A stretch of DNA of 32,031 nucleotides from Aquirufa beregesia (GCF_011090385.1 NZ_SEWW01000012.1:1-32031); one strand, 5' to 3'. Positions 8,004-15,559 are shown, counted from the first letter of the stretch. Notes: generated by a model from the letters alone, not told the origin. Numbers and translations: made by a program.

Positions 8004-8121
8004 CATGCATTGTTTGAATGGGCCATTAAGGTCATTCATACATTAATCTAAAATAGGTAGGTAAATCTAACAAATTTCATCATTTAAATACTTGGCCTGA
8101 CTTTATATGGCGAATAAAATT

Positions 8122-8144
8122 ACTTCCTTTAAATTACAGGAAGG
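8122..8144 (+). repeat. 23-bp near-palindrome, copy 3
   Basis: Left arm ACTTCCTTTAA, central A, right arm TTACAGGAAGG. This is the most diverged of the four copies. It lies upstream of the defence cassettes, and copy 4 (13751) lies downstream of them. Confidence 0.8.
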
Positions 8145-8476
8145 GAATTTCATTAATTTGCTTTACAAGCATATTTTGAATAGCATGTTTATCCTAAATA
8201 AAAATTGCTACATTGGTTAAAACTTATAATAAGGTTAAGATTAAGAGATAGCTCAACACCAGCTCAAATTAACGATTTAGGTAATTGAAATGAATTTTCT
8301 TATTACTGATAATAGAACTTTCAATTTATGTACAATGATATATGATTTACTTTGGTATTATTCAAGAATGCAATTTTGAGGAACTTATAAACATAAACCT
8401 GTTCGGTTTTCTGAAATTAAAAAGTATATCTTACCCTGAAAACTTTATAAAAATGCTATAATGAGCAATTAATACA

Positions 8477-8506
8477 CATATGTGTCCAAGTAATAAGAGG
8501 TTTGTA
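8477..8506 (+). repeat. Direct repeat ending in GTTTGTA, copy 2
   Basis: Second copy of the repeat at 7973. Its GTTTGTA at 8500-8506 lies about 34 bp before the first cassette gene, exactly where the left boundary of an integron-type cassette would be expected. Confidence 0.65.
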
Positions 8507-8539
8507 TAAACGAACCTTGACAACTGATAAATAAGAACT

Positions 8540-9559
8540 ATGACCTGCGCATTATGTAAGAATAGAGAAGCTGACAAAAAGAACACTCACTTTTTGACGG
8601 ACGGGATTATTCGCAGTTGCTTGAACCTTGACGGTAGTAAAGAACGAGAAAAGGGTTTCTATTTTGACTTATCAAATGACAACGCTTTTATTGAATTCAA
8701 TTTTCAAAGAGGAACCTCTGTTGACAAACTCAAATCATCACTTGGTAGAGATGTTACAGACGAAGAAATTGAAAAGGCTAAATCAATTCCATTTTCGGTT
8801 GATAATGTATTTTGTAGTGTTTGTGAAAGCTACTTCACAGAGATTGAAACCAAGTTCATTAGCGAAATTCTACCAAGTTTTCGCAACGCCGACTTAACAG
8901 GTAAAGACAGGATTAACTTGACAGACATAAAAACTGTTCGGTTGTTTTTTTACATACAAGTTTGGAGGACTGCTGTTTGCGATGACACTTTAAAAATTTC
9001 AGCCGATGTAGCTGAAAATCTAAGACTAATTATTTTAAATCATTCAACAGTTAATGCTAATGAGTTAAGCCATTACCCAATTGCTATCACATACCTTCAG
9101 ACAACTGGAGATGAAGCTGAATACACTACCAACTATGTTGGGTTTACGAATGACAGAAATCCGAACTTGATAATAATGAATGATTTTGTAATTCAGTTCT
9201 ATGAAAATCCTGACACTGTAAAGTTTTTTAATTTCTACGGCTTGACAACGGAGCAAAACTATAAGGAGTTAATCAACTTTAGCGAACAACAATTCGTGGT
9301 CAATATTTTTCAAAATTCCAACCGCAAACAACTTCTTAAAGACTTTATTACAACAGATAGAGTAAAACTGACAATCCAATATTATGTAGACAGCTTTGAA
9401 GAATTATGGCTTAAACTTTTCGGTGTTTATCCGCCAGTTCAAACTACACAAGAATATTTGAAAGCACTGACAGGAGGGGACGAGTTTAATGTTCTTAAAT
9501 ATACCAAGGAGAATATTATGGAGATTACGGTTAAGTTCATTCAGATCAAAATAAACTAA
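8540..9559 (+). CDS. CxxC treble-clef protein, possible HNH-like nuclease
   Basis: The 339-residue protein opens with a zinc-binding arrangement: Cys3-x2-Cys6, His17 in THFLTDGIIR, and a second pair Cys92-x2-Cys95. This C-C-H-C-C layout with an alpha helix between resembles HNH or treble-clef proteins found in bacterial defence loci. The remaining 240 residues are mixed alpha/beta without motifs I recognise. The start lies 34 bp past a GTTTGTA box and the stop 58 bp before an attC-like element, so it looks like a single-gene cassette. A defence role is inferred from context and not proven by the fold. Confidence 0.72.
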   Translation: MTCALCKNREADKKNTHFLTDGIIRSCLNLDGSKEREKGFYFDLSNDNAFIEFNFQRGTSVDKLKSSLGRDVTDEEIEKAKSIPFSVDNVFCSVCESYFTEIETKFISEILPSFRNADLTGKDRINLTDIKTVRLFFYIQVWRTAVCDDTLKISADVAENLRLIILNHSTVNANELSHYPIAITYLQTTGDEAEYTTNYVGFTNDRNPNLIIMNDFVIQFYENPDTVKFFNFYGLTTEQNYKELINFSEQQFVVNIFQNSNRKQLLKDFITTDRVKLTIQYYVDSFEELWLKLFGVYPPVQTTQEYLKALTGGDEFNVLKYTKENIMEITVKFIQIKIN

Positions 9560-9617
9560 TGACCATGAATACATTTAACGACCTTCACTATGGACTTCGG
9601 ACAGACAGAAGGGCAGC

Positions 9618-9749
9618 AGGTAGCAGCACATTTGCAATAGGCGGGGTTTCGTGCCTACCAGACAGTTTTGTGGTAGCCGATAGTTCTGTGCTCCGCATCA
9701 ACATTAGTGGTAAAAATCTCGCCCATCGCATAGCCGCAAACCGTTATAC
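9618..9749 (+). repeat. attC-like element 1
   Basis: This 132-bp element follows the preceding gene. Its right box is GTTATAC (9743-9749). The left box position reads AGGTAGC, so the usual AAC has become AGC. Inner arms GGCGGGG...CTCGCC and TTTGC...GCAAA are complementary. The length and many bases match elements 2 and 3. The altered left box may make it a poor substrate. Confidence 0.7.
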
Positions 9750-9781
9750 AAAATAGTAAGACTGACCTAAAATAGTGGACT

Positions 9782-10711
9782 ATGGCAATATTTGACCTTT
9801 TTTCAAAAAGACAGAAACGACTTCGTGGAGAAGTTCTAGATATATACACGTATGACAAAATCCCACAAAATTTAAGAGTTCAAATTGTGCACATAATACG
9901 TGACGCAATAGGGGAACATAATTATGGAGGAACCAATGAACCTCAAAAAGTATATGAATTTATCCATCATACATTGTGTCGTGAATATGGCAAGTTTACT
10001 TTGGGTGAAGATTATAATGAAAGCCATCAAGAACTAGTTCTTAATTTTTTGCTACAAACACAGGTTACTGACGAAGTAATTGATGTAATTGAACTAACAT
10101 TCAAATATATTGACAGAATTATCAAAAAGGATTACCATCTATACACTTTTAACACAACAGTCAAGATAACCCCAGACGATGCTATTACAGAATTAAATGA
10201 ACGTTTTAAGGAAAACGGAATTGGTTACTCATTTGATGGCAGTGAAATTATAAGAGTTGATTCGACTTATGTTCACGCAGAAATAACCAGACCGACCATT
10301 TCCCTTTTGTGGAATAATAAATTCAAAGGTGCAAATGAAGAATATCTTAAAGCACATGAACATTACAGACATGGACGAAACAAAGAATGTTTAACAGAAT
10401 GTCTAAAAGCTTTTGAAAGTGTTATGAAATCTATTTGCAAAGAAAAGGGATGGACTTACAATCAAACGGACACTGCAAAAAAACTTATTCAAATATGTTT
10501 TCAAAATGGGCTTGTGCCTTCTTTCACGCAAAACCAATTTACTTCACTACAAAACCTATTGGAGAGTGGCATACCGACAATTAGAAATAAATTAGGTGGA
10601 CATGGTCAAGGACAAACTCTACAAAAAGTAGATGACGAAATGACTAGATATGGGCTGAACTTGACTGGAACTAATATCATTTTCTTAATCGAACAAAGTG
10701 GAATTAAATAA
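9782..10711 (+). CDS. AbiJ-type abortive infection protein
   Basis: The 309-residue protein matches the STM4504/CBY_0614 type of abortive-infection proteins. The N-terminal AbiJ domain starts with FSKRQKRLRGEV...YDKIPQNLRVQIVHIIRD (about 7-41). The C-terminal Abi domain (about 195-305) contains RNKLGGHGQG near 268-277. The Arg268-x5-His274 pair fits the R-x4-6-H active site of HEPN ribonucleases, so RNA cleavage on phage infection is a reasonable inference. The start is 33 bp after the right box of attC-like element 1, and the stop is 9 bp before the left box of element 2, so the gene is tightly packed into one cassette of about 1.1 kb. Confidence 0.85.
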   Translation: MAIFDLFSKRQKRLRGEVLDIYTYDKIPQNLRVQIVHIIRDAIGEHNYGGTNEPQKVYEFIHHTLCREYGKFTLGEDYNESHQELVLNFLLQTQVTDEVIDVIELTFKYIDRIIKKDYHLYTFNTTVKITPDDAITELNERFKENGIGYSFDGSEIIRVDSTYVHAEITRPTISLLWNNKFKGANEEYLKAHEHYRHGRNKECLTECLKAFESVMKSICKEKGWTYNQTDTAKKLIQICFQNGLVPSFTQNQFTSLQNLLESGIPTIRNKLGGHGQGQTLQKVDDEMTRYGLNLTGTNIIFLIEQSGIK

Positions 10712-10720
10712 AACTACTGT

Positions 10721-10852
10721 GCATAACAGCACCTACCCAAAAGGTGGGGTTTCGTGTTCCAAAGATAGTTTTGCGGTTAATAAAATATTAGTTTTTCAAA
10801 TCAAGTTTTGTGGTAAAAATCCCGCCCTTCGGGTAGCAGCAGACCGTTATGG
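10721..10852 (+). repeat. attC-like element 2, best preserved
   Basis: This 132-bp element has left box GCATAAC (10721-10727) and right box GTTATGG (10846-10852), with CATAAC and GTTATG fully complementary. Inner arms CTACCC and GGGTAG pair, and GGTGGGGTTT pairs with AAAATCCCGCC allowing mismatches. This is the R''-L''...L'-R' layout of integron recombination sites. Confidence 0.8.
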
Positions 10853-10923
10853 GAAATGCTAAGAAAACGCAGTGCTAACATTACAAGGACTAGAAATAAT
10901 CATAAAATAACAATTGGACAAAT

Positions 10924-12441
10924 ATGATATTCAAAATTCTTAATAGAAACCAAAGACCACCTTACAATGCAAAATCTAAAGCGTATTTAACTTGGGACAA
11001 TTGGAATGATTATTCTTTCCTTACTTTATTCGGACTGATATATGTCGATGAAAATTCAAAATACCATGACATTGGTTCCGTTAAAATAGGATATTATGGG
11101 CAAAAAGAAAGTCAAAGAAAATTATTTATTGGTGACTCATTCGAAAACATTGGTCAAGAGTATTTCTCATTAGGACAGTCAGATAGCTACTATGAAATCT
11201 TAAATTCTCTTGGTAGTGACATAAGAGATGAAATACTTAAGGCATTAAATGACATAGCAAAATTTCCAGAAATTTACGATAAAGCAATACACGAAAATGT
11301 TACAAAGATTTCTCTACTTCGTTCAATAAGTCAAACTTCAGTAATTGGACAATATCGCAGAATTTCCTCAGGTGGTGCAAGACTGACCAACTATAGTTTT
11401 AAATTTAAAAATCCAAAAATAAGAGGAGCTTCTGAAGCAATTGAGCTTACATTCAATGTTAATCCTGAGACATTCCCTCCCACAAATATTCATGTGTTAA
11501 TTGGTCGCAACGGTGTTGGTAAGACTCACCTTCTCAATAACATGATTAATGCACTCATAGATGGCGAAACGAATAACAAGTCAGGTTCATTTACATCTGA
11601 AATTACCCAACAAAACAATTCAATCTTTGCAAATTTAACCTCTGTTACATTTAGTGCTTTTGACGAAACAGAACCAAAGCCAGAAAGAAAAGACAAGACA
11701 CAAGGAATTCAATTTTCATACATTGGTTTACGAAGGGTTCAATCTGGAAGTGACAAAAATCTAGGGCCTAAAAGCACAATAATGTTGCGAAATGAATTTT
11801 TCAAAAGTCTCAATACATGCAAAATCAATGCAACAACTAATCGTTGGAAAAAAAGTATCGAGATGTTAGAGTCTGACCCAAATTTTAGAGAAGCCAAAAT
11901 TAAAGAACTAATAGATATCACAGACGAAGAAGAAATAAAAAGTGTTGGTTGGAATGTTTTTAAAAAATTAAGTTCTGGCCACAAGATTGTATTGCTTACA
12001 ATTACAAGATTGATTGAAACATTGCAAGAGAGAAGTCTTGTTTTAATTGATGAGCCAGAAGCACATTTGCATCCCCCGTTACTTTCTGCTTTTACTAGAA
12101 CACTATCAGAGTTACTTATTGAAACTAATAGTGTCGCAATTATTGCAACACATTCTCCAGTAATATTACAAGAAGTTCCTAAAAATTGCGTCTGGAAATT
12201 AAGAAGAACTGGTGCAGAAGCAATTGCTGAAAGATTGGAAATAGAATCATTTGGAGAAAATGTTGGAACTCTTACAAATGAAATTTTTGGACTTGAAGTC
12301 ACAAATTCTGGTTATTACAAAATGATAAGTCAAGCAATTGCTGAAACAGATAGTTATGAAGAAGTAATTCAATATTTTCATAAACAAATAGGTATGGAAG
12401 CACGAGCAATAATAATGTCATTGACCGTAAACAAAAACTAA
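10924..12441 (+). CDS. ptuA: Septu-like AAA/ABC ATPase (PtuA-like)
   Basis: The 505-residue ATPase has a Walker A GRNGVGKT at 194-201, an ABC-type signature region KLSSGHK near 348-354, a Walker B SLVLIDEPEAHLHP near 371-384 with Asp376/Glu377, and an H-loop Thr-His-Ser-Pro at 409-412. This is the SMC/RecF-like ATPase layout of anti-phage systems such as Septu, retron-Ec78 and OLD-like modules. The first 150 residues are an unrecognised N-terminal extension before the ATP core. The stop is 4 bp before an HNH nuclease gene, which is the PtuA-PtuB order. Together they should form a nucleotide-sensing ATPase with an effector nuclease. The symbol is used for family resemblance only. Confidence 0.83.
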   Translation: MIFKILNRNQRPPYNAKSKAYLTWDNWNDYSFLTLFGLIYVDENSKYHDIGSVKIGYYGQKESQRKLFIGDSFENIGQEYFSLGQSDSYYEILNSLGSDIRDEILKALNDIAKFPEIYDKAIHENVTKISLLRSISQTSVIGQYRRISSGGARLTNYSFKFKNPKIRGASEAIELTFNVNPETFPPTNIHVLIGRNGVGKTHLLNNMINALIDGETNNKSGSFTSEITQQNNSIFANLTSVTFSAFDETEPKPERKDKTQGIQFSYIGLRRVQSGSDKNLGPKSTIMLRNEFFKSLNTCKINATTNRWKKSIEMLESDPNFREAKIKELIDITDEEEIKSVGWNVFKKLSSGHKIVLLTITRLIETLQERSLVLIDEPEAHLHPPLLSAFTRTLSELLIETNSVAIIATHSPVILQEVPKNCVWKLRRTGAEAIAERLEIESFGENVGTLTNEIFGLEVTNSGYYKMISQAIAETDSYEEVIQYFHKQIGMEARAIIMSLTVNKN

Positions 12442-12445
12442 CTCA

Positions 12446-13294
12446 ATGAGAAGATTACCTGTACCAATAGATAATCCTGGGAATGTCTTTATAGATTGTA
12501 TTGACTTAGTGAGAAATACTAATTTAAAAGCAAGATTGACGGAAATTAGAAATTTAGTTATCGAGGCAGCAGATGAATTTGAAGAAAAAGTAACTACAGG
12601 ACAATTGCATACTGTCATTAGAGAAACACTTATCAACGGTAACGTAACATCTACAGAACTTCAAGATGTTTATGAAAGAATGGTAAGAAAAGGAACCTTA
12701 GGGAGAAAGATATATGATAAATTAATTATTGCTTCTCCTTCAGGAATTTGCCCGTTATGTTCACATAGAGAGGTCACTCAGATTGACCACTATTTACCAA
12801 AAGCAGAGTACCCTAGACTATCAGTAGTCCCAATAAATTTAGTTCCGTCTTGTTCTGACTGTAACAAATCAAAATTGACGAAATTTCCCCAAGCACCAGA
12901 AGAAGAAACACTTCATCCATATTTTGACAATATTGAGAATGACGTTTGGTTGACTGCAACCGTTACTCAATCAAATCCAGCATCATTCCAGTTTCAAGTA
13001 ACACCACCCGACCATTGGGATCCGCTTTTATCAGATAGGGTAAGATTTCATTTTAATTCCTTATCGCTTAATAAATTGTATTCAACTCAGGCAGCCGTAG
13101 AATTAGTTCAGATTAATTTCAGACTAATTAAAATTTATGCTGTTTCAGGTTCTCCAGGAGTTAGGCAATATTTATTGGAAGGGGCTGAAAGTAGAAGCCA
13201 TGCAAATTTGAACTCTTGGCAAACTGCTATGTATAAAGCAATGACTGCAGACAATTGGTTTTGTGATGGAGGATTTAGATTTTTGCCAATTTGA
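12446..13294 (+). CDS. ptuB: HNH nuclease partner (PtuB-like)
   Basis: The 282-residue protein carries an HNH endonuclease core at about 100-145. The zinc Cys pair Cys102-x2-Cys105 is followed by the catalytic Asp114-His115 in TQIDHYLPK, then Asn131 and the second zinc pair Cys136-x2-Cys139 with Asn140 in SCSDCNKSK. This spacing is that of PtuB-type nucleases, which cleave DNA when their ATPase partner is triggered. The N-terminal 95 residues are helical. The gene is 4 bp from the ATPase gene and is followed 46 bp later by attC-like element 3, so the pair forms one large 2.6-kb cassette. Confidence 0.85.
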   Translation: MRRLPVPIDNPGNVFIDCIDLVRNTNLKARLTEIRNLVIEAADEFEEKVTTGQLHTVIRETLINGNVTSTELQDVYERMVRKGTLGRKIYDKLIIASPSGICPLCSHREVTQIDHYLPKAEYPRLSVVPINLVPSCSDCNKSKLTKFPQAPEEETLHPYFDNIENDVWLTATVTQSNPASFQFQVTPPDHWDPLLSDRVRFHFNSLSLNKLYSTQAAVELVQINFRLIKIYAVSGSPGVRQYLLEGAESRSHANLNSWQTAMYKAMTADNWFCDGGFRFLPI

Positions 13295-13340
13295 TGAAAG
13301 GAAAACAACCAAATATAGACGACAGACAAGAAGCACATGC

Positions 13341-13472
13341 CCATAACAAGCGTTTGTCTCAATGGCGGGTGACATGGTTAATTGAACATTCTACCAAGCA
13401 TCAATTTTTGTGGTGTATTGATAGTTTTGTACTCCGAAATCCGCCACTTTGCCAAGCTGCAAACCGTTTGTA
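13341..13472 (+). repeat. attC-like element 3
   Basis: Again 132 bp, with left box CCATAAC (13341-13347) and right box GTTTGTA (13466-13472). Inner arms GTTTG/CAAAC and TGGCGG/CCGCCA pair perfectly. A central stretch similar to ATAGTTTTGTACTCCG is shared with element 1. The right box is less complementary to the left box than in element 2. Confidence 0.75.
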
Positions 13473-13750
13473 AACATACTGTGCTAACATATGTGTTTTT
13501 GGGAATTATACCTTTTGGTGGCATTCATTATTTATCCATAGTGAAAAGGGATGATATTCATTTTAAAATATCCACCAAGGACTGGGATAATGGTACAAAT
13601 GTTTAGAATCATAACCTAATGATGATTTACTTGGGGAAATTCAATTTCAGCATTTATAATTAAAATGAGATTACACCATGTTTTTAATGGTTATAAAAGT
13701 ATAGCTTAGAATGTATCTCACTTAAATTTTATAAAAGTTTGAAGAAATCA

Positions 13751-13773
13751 ACTTCCTGTATTTTACACGAAGT
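13751..13773 (+). repeat. 23-bp near-palindrome, copy 4
   Basis: Left arm ACTTCCTGTAT, central T, right arm TTACACGAAGT. It is the last copy in the window and follows the defence cassettes. Confidence 0.85.
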
Positions 13774-13874
13774 TTGTCAAGTGGAGTTAATTTGAGGATA
13801 ATTGAAAAGTAAATCAATTATCTTTACAAAAAAGTTGATTTCCAATCAATTTAGGTAGTTTTAAAGTTAGTGAT

Positions 13875-13938
13875 GGCTGCAACATTCCTTCTATTAAGGG
13901 AGCAAACAGGAAGGTCATCAGAAATGGTGACTTTTTTT
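13875..13938 (+). repeat. Terminator-linked repeat A
   Basis: Begins GGCTGCAACATTCC, contains TTAAGGGAGCAAACAGGAA, then a hairpin (GGTCATCA...TGGTGACT) and seven T. Upstream it shares an AATTTAGGTAGTTTTA stretch with copy F at 26669. No gene is close upstream, so here it does not simply end a transcript. Confidence 0.8.
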
Positions 13939-13973
13939 GTGTTAAGTAAAATTTAATCCCTAATTTTCCTCAG

Positions 13974-14288
13974 ATGCAAGTCGAGAAAATTCATACGAAA
14001 CAAGAGTTATTGGATGCGCTATTTCAACATGGAGCTGAGATAAAATCTTATGGGGTTAACAGTTTGGGAATATTTGGGTCTTTCATCAAGGAAAGCTACA
14101 CTGAAGAAAGTGATATAGATTTCTTAGTTGACTTTGATCCATCAAAAAAGAGTTTCGATAATTTTATGGATTTGTCATTTTTTTTGGAGGACTTATTAGG
14201 GCGGAAAGTGGAATTAGTTACAACACAATCCTTGAGTAAATTTATAGGTCCCCACATATTAAAGGAGGTACAACATGTCAGCCTCTAA
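13974..14288 (+). CDS. mntA: MntA-like nucleotidyltransferase antitoxin
   Basis: The 104-residue protein has the minimal nucleotidyltransferase motif: Gly35-Ser36 in GSF, ten residues, then Asp47-Ile-Asp49, with a third acidic residue likely Glu80 in VELV. In MntA-HepT systems this antitoxin adds AMP groups to a tyrosine of the HEPN toxin and so silences it. The last 14 bp overlap the toxin gene, so the two are translationally coupled. Antitoxin-first order and size are typical. A terminator-linked repeat lies just upstream (A) and another just downstream of the pair (B). Confidence 0.9.
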   Translation: MQVEKIHTKQELLDALFQHGAEIKSYGVNSLGIFGSFIKESYTEESDIDFLVDFDPSKKSFDNFMDLSFFLEDLLGRKVELVTTQSLSKFIGPHILKEVQHVSL

Positions 14289-14604
14289 TTTAGAATTGAT
14301 TCGACATATCTTGGTCGAAACAACATTTATTTTACAGCATACGGAACAGAAATCTAAGGAAGAAGTTATCAATGATGATGTTCTTTGTCGGGCAGTTGTC
14401 CGCAGCCTTGAAATTATTGGCGAGGCGACAAAAAAATTAGATGATGAATTTAAGTTAACGAACAATCATATTGAGTGGAAAAAGATTGCAGGTACAAGGG
14501 ATAAATTAATCCATGATTACTTCGGTATCGATTACGATATTATTTGGGACATAATTCAAACCAAAATTCAGGATTTAGATTATTTTTTGAAGGAATTAAA
14601 ATAG
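14275..14604 (+). CDS. hepT: HepT-like HEPN ribonuclease toxin
   Basis: The 109-residue all-helical HEPN protein has the toxin motif R-x4-H-x-Y, with Arg75, His80 and Tyr82 in TRDKLIHDYFG. In characterised HepT toxins Arg and His form the RNase site and the Tyr is AMPylated by the MntA partner. All three are intact, so the toxin should be functional. The ATG at 14275 is preceded by AAAGGAGGT at 5-6 nt spacing, a strong Shine-Dalgarno that is rare in this phylum and may ensure coupled translation or reflect transfer from another phylum. A terminator-linked repeat starts 6 bp past the stop. Confidence 0.93.
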   Translation: MSASNLELIRHILVETTFILQHTEQKSKEEVINDDVLCRAVVRSLEIIGEATKKLDDEFKLTNNHIEWKKIAGTRDKLIHDYFGIDYDIIWDIIQTKIQDLDYFLKELK

Positions 14605-14609
14605 AAAAC

Positions 14610-14674
14610 GGCTGCAACATTCCACCTAATAAGGGAGCTAGATTCAAAAAGAGGTCAATTTGACCTCTTTTTTT
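14610..14674 (+). terminator. Terminator-linked repeat B, ends MntA-HepT operon
   Basis: Starts 6 bp after the toxin stop with GGCTGCAACATTCC, contains AATAAGGGAGC, and ends with the hairpin AAGAGGTCA/TGACCTCTT plus T7. The hairpin arms differ from the other copies but pair perfectly, so it should work as an intrinsic terminator. Confidence 0.85.
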
Positions 14675-14845
14675 GTTTCAAAACCTCCAGACTTTTGTTT
14701 TAAAGGTCATTTTTTGTGGTTACCTCTTTTTTTCTAATAATTCAGCCAGTCTTATGGGGGGGGTATTTTTTTGTATATTAGCGCTATTAAAATCTCTTTA
14801 TAAAATATTGATTCTCGTTTTACAAAAGTGAAAAGGCTTTTGTAA

Positions 14846-14880
14846 GTTCGTTTTATGCCCACTTGTGGCGATATACGAAC
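14846..14880. repeat. 35-bp inverted repeat upstream of reductase-like gene
   Basis: Outer arms GTTCGT and ACGAAC enclose inner arms GCC-AC and GTGGC. It ends 34 bp before the chosen start of the NAD(P)-binding gene, so it could be an operator or 5'-UTR hairpin. Confidence 0.5.
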
Positions 14881-14914
14881 CAATATTCTATTTAATAATT
14901 TTATAAAGAACAAA

Positions 14915-15559
14915 ATGAATAGTAAAATCAAAATCGCTGTTATTGGCGGTACAGGTAAGTCTGGAAAATATCTTGTTAAAGAACTCATAAAACAAGGATT
15001 TCAACTTAAAATACTGATAAGAGACCCCGATAAATTCCAAATTAGAAATCCACTTGTTGAAGTTGTTATAGGTGATGTAATAAATTATAGTTCTGTCAGT
15101 TCCTTAATTGAAGGTTGCCAAGCCGTAATTAGCACATTAGGTATGGGTATACCCGCAAGCGAACCCACAATTTTTAGTCAGGCAACCTCTAATATTGTTC
15201 AAGCAATGAATGAACAAAAGATTCGTCGCTATATTGTAACTACAGGGTTGAATGTTGATGCTCATTTTGACAATAAAAGTCCTAAAACGCTTTTTGCTAC
15301 GGAATGGATGAGCAAAAACTATCCAATTTCAACAGCTAATAAGCAGTTAGAATTAGACATTTTGTCAAACAGTAATATTGATTGGACTTTGGTAAGGCTT
15401 CCTTTAATCGAACAAACGGATAAAATAGAAGAAACAATCGTTAGTTTAGAGGATTGTCCTGGTGACAAAGTAAGTGCTACCGATTTGGCGAATTTTCTAA
15501 TAGAACAATTGTCCAATGAAGCATTTATCAGGAAATCTCCATTTATTGCAAGTGTCTAA
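14915..15559 (+). CDS. NAD(P)-binding atypical SDR protein
   Basis: I start at 14915, which places the Rossmann strand right at the N-terminus (MNSKIKIAVIGGTGKSG, glycine motif at residues 11-17). An upstream Met at 14855 would add 20 residues that read through the hairpin. The 214-residue protein belongs to the NmrA-like/NAD(P)H-binding atypical short-chain dehydrogenases. It has Asp near the second strand (RDPDK), VVIGDV near 56-61, a VISTLGMG strand near 75-82 and an IRRYIVTTG segment near 107-115. It lacks the classical YxxxK catalytic pair in a clear position, so a regulatory or reductase role cannot be told apart. A terminator-linked repeat lies about 100 bp downstream. Confidence 0.85.
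   Translation: MNSKIKIAVIGGTGKSGKYLVKELIKQGFQLKILIRDPDKFQIRNPLVEVVIGDVINYSSVSSLIEGCQAVISTLGMGIPASEPTIFSQATSNIVQAMNEQKIRRYIVTTGLNVDAHFDNKSPKTLFATEWMSKNYPISTANKQLELDILSNSNIDWTLVRLPLIEQTDKIEETIVSLEDCPGDKVSATDLANFLIEQLSNEAFIRKSPFIASV

Larger units (their letters stand above)
7754..8539. other. Long intergenic region with repeats, no gene seen
   Basis: This 786-bp stretch has no convincing gene on either strand. It holds two copies of a 30-bp direct repeat (7973-8003 and 8477-8506) and palindrome copy 3 (8122-8144). It marks the junction between the exported-protein run and the defence cassettes. Confidence 0.6.
13473..13973. other. Junction region between the two repeat domains
   Basis: No gene is supported here. 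The stretch holds the last 23-bp palindrome (13751-13773) and, 100 bp further, the first terminator-linked repeat (13875-13938). To its left only the palindrome and attC-like repeats occur, and to its right only the terminator-linked family, so this is the likely right edge of the first accessory region. Confidence 0.55.
14605..14914. other. Intergenic region with repeat B, G8 tract and hairpin
   Basis: This 310-bp gap contains repeat B (14610-14674), an 8-base G run at 14756-14763 and a 35-bp inverted repeat at 14846-14880 ahead of the NAD(P)-binding gene. No other gene is supported. Confidence 0.55.

Noticed and set aside
9559-9756. 65-residue open frame
   Set aside because: It is almost wholly the translation of attC-like element 1, which explains its sequence better.
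13291-13606. Two overlapping short frames after the HNH gene
   Set aside because: They read through attC-like element 3 and show no protein-like features.
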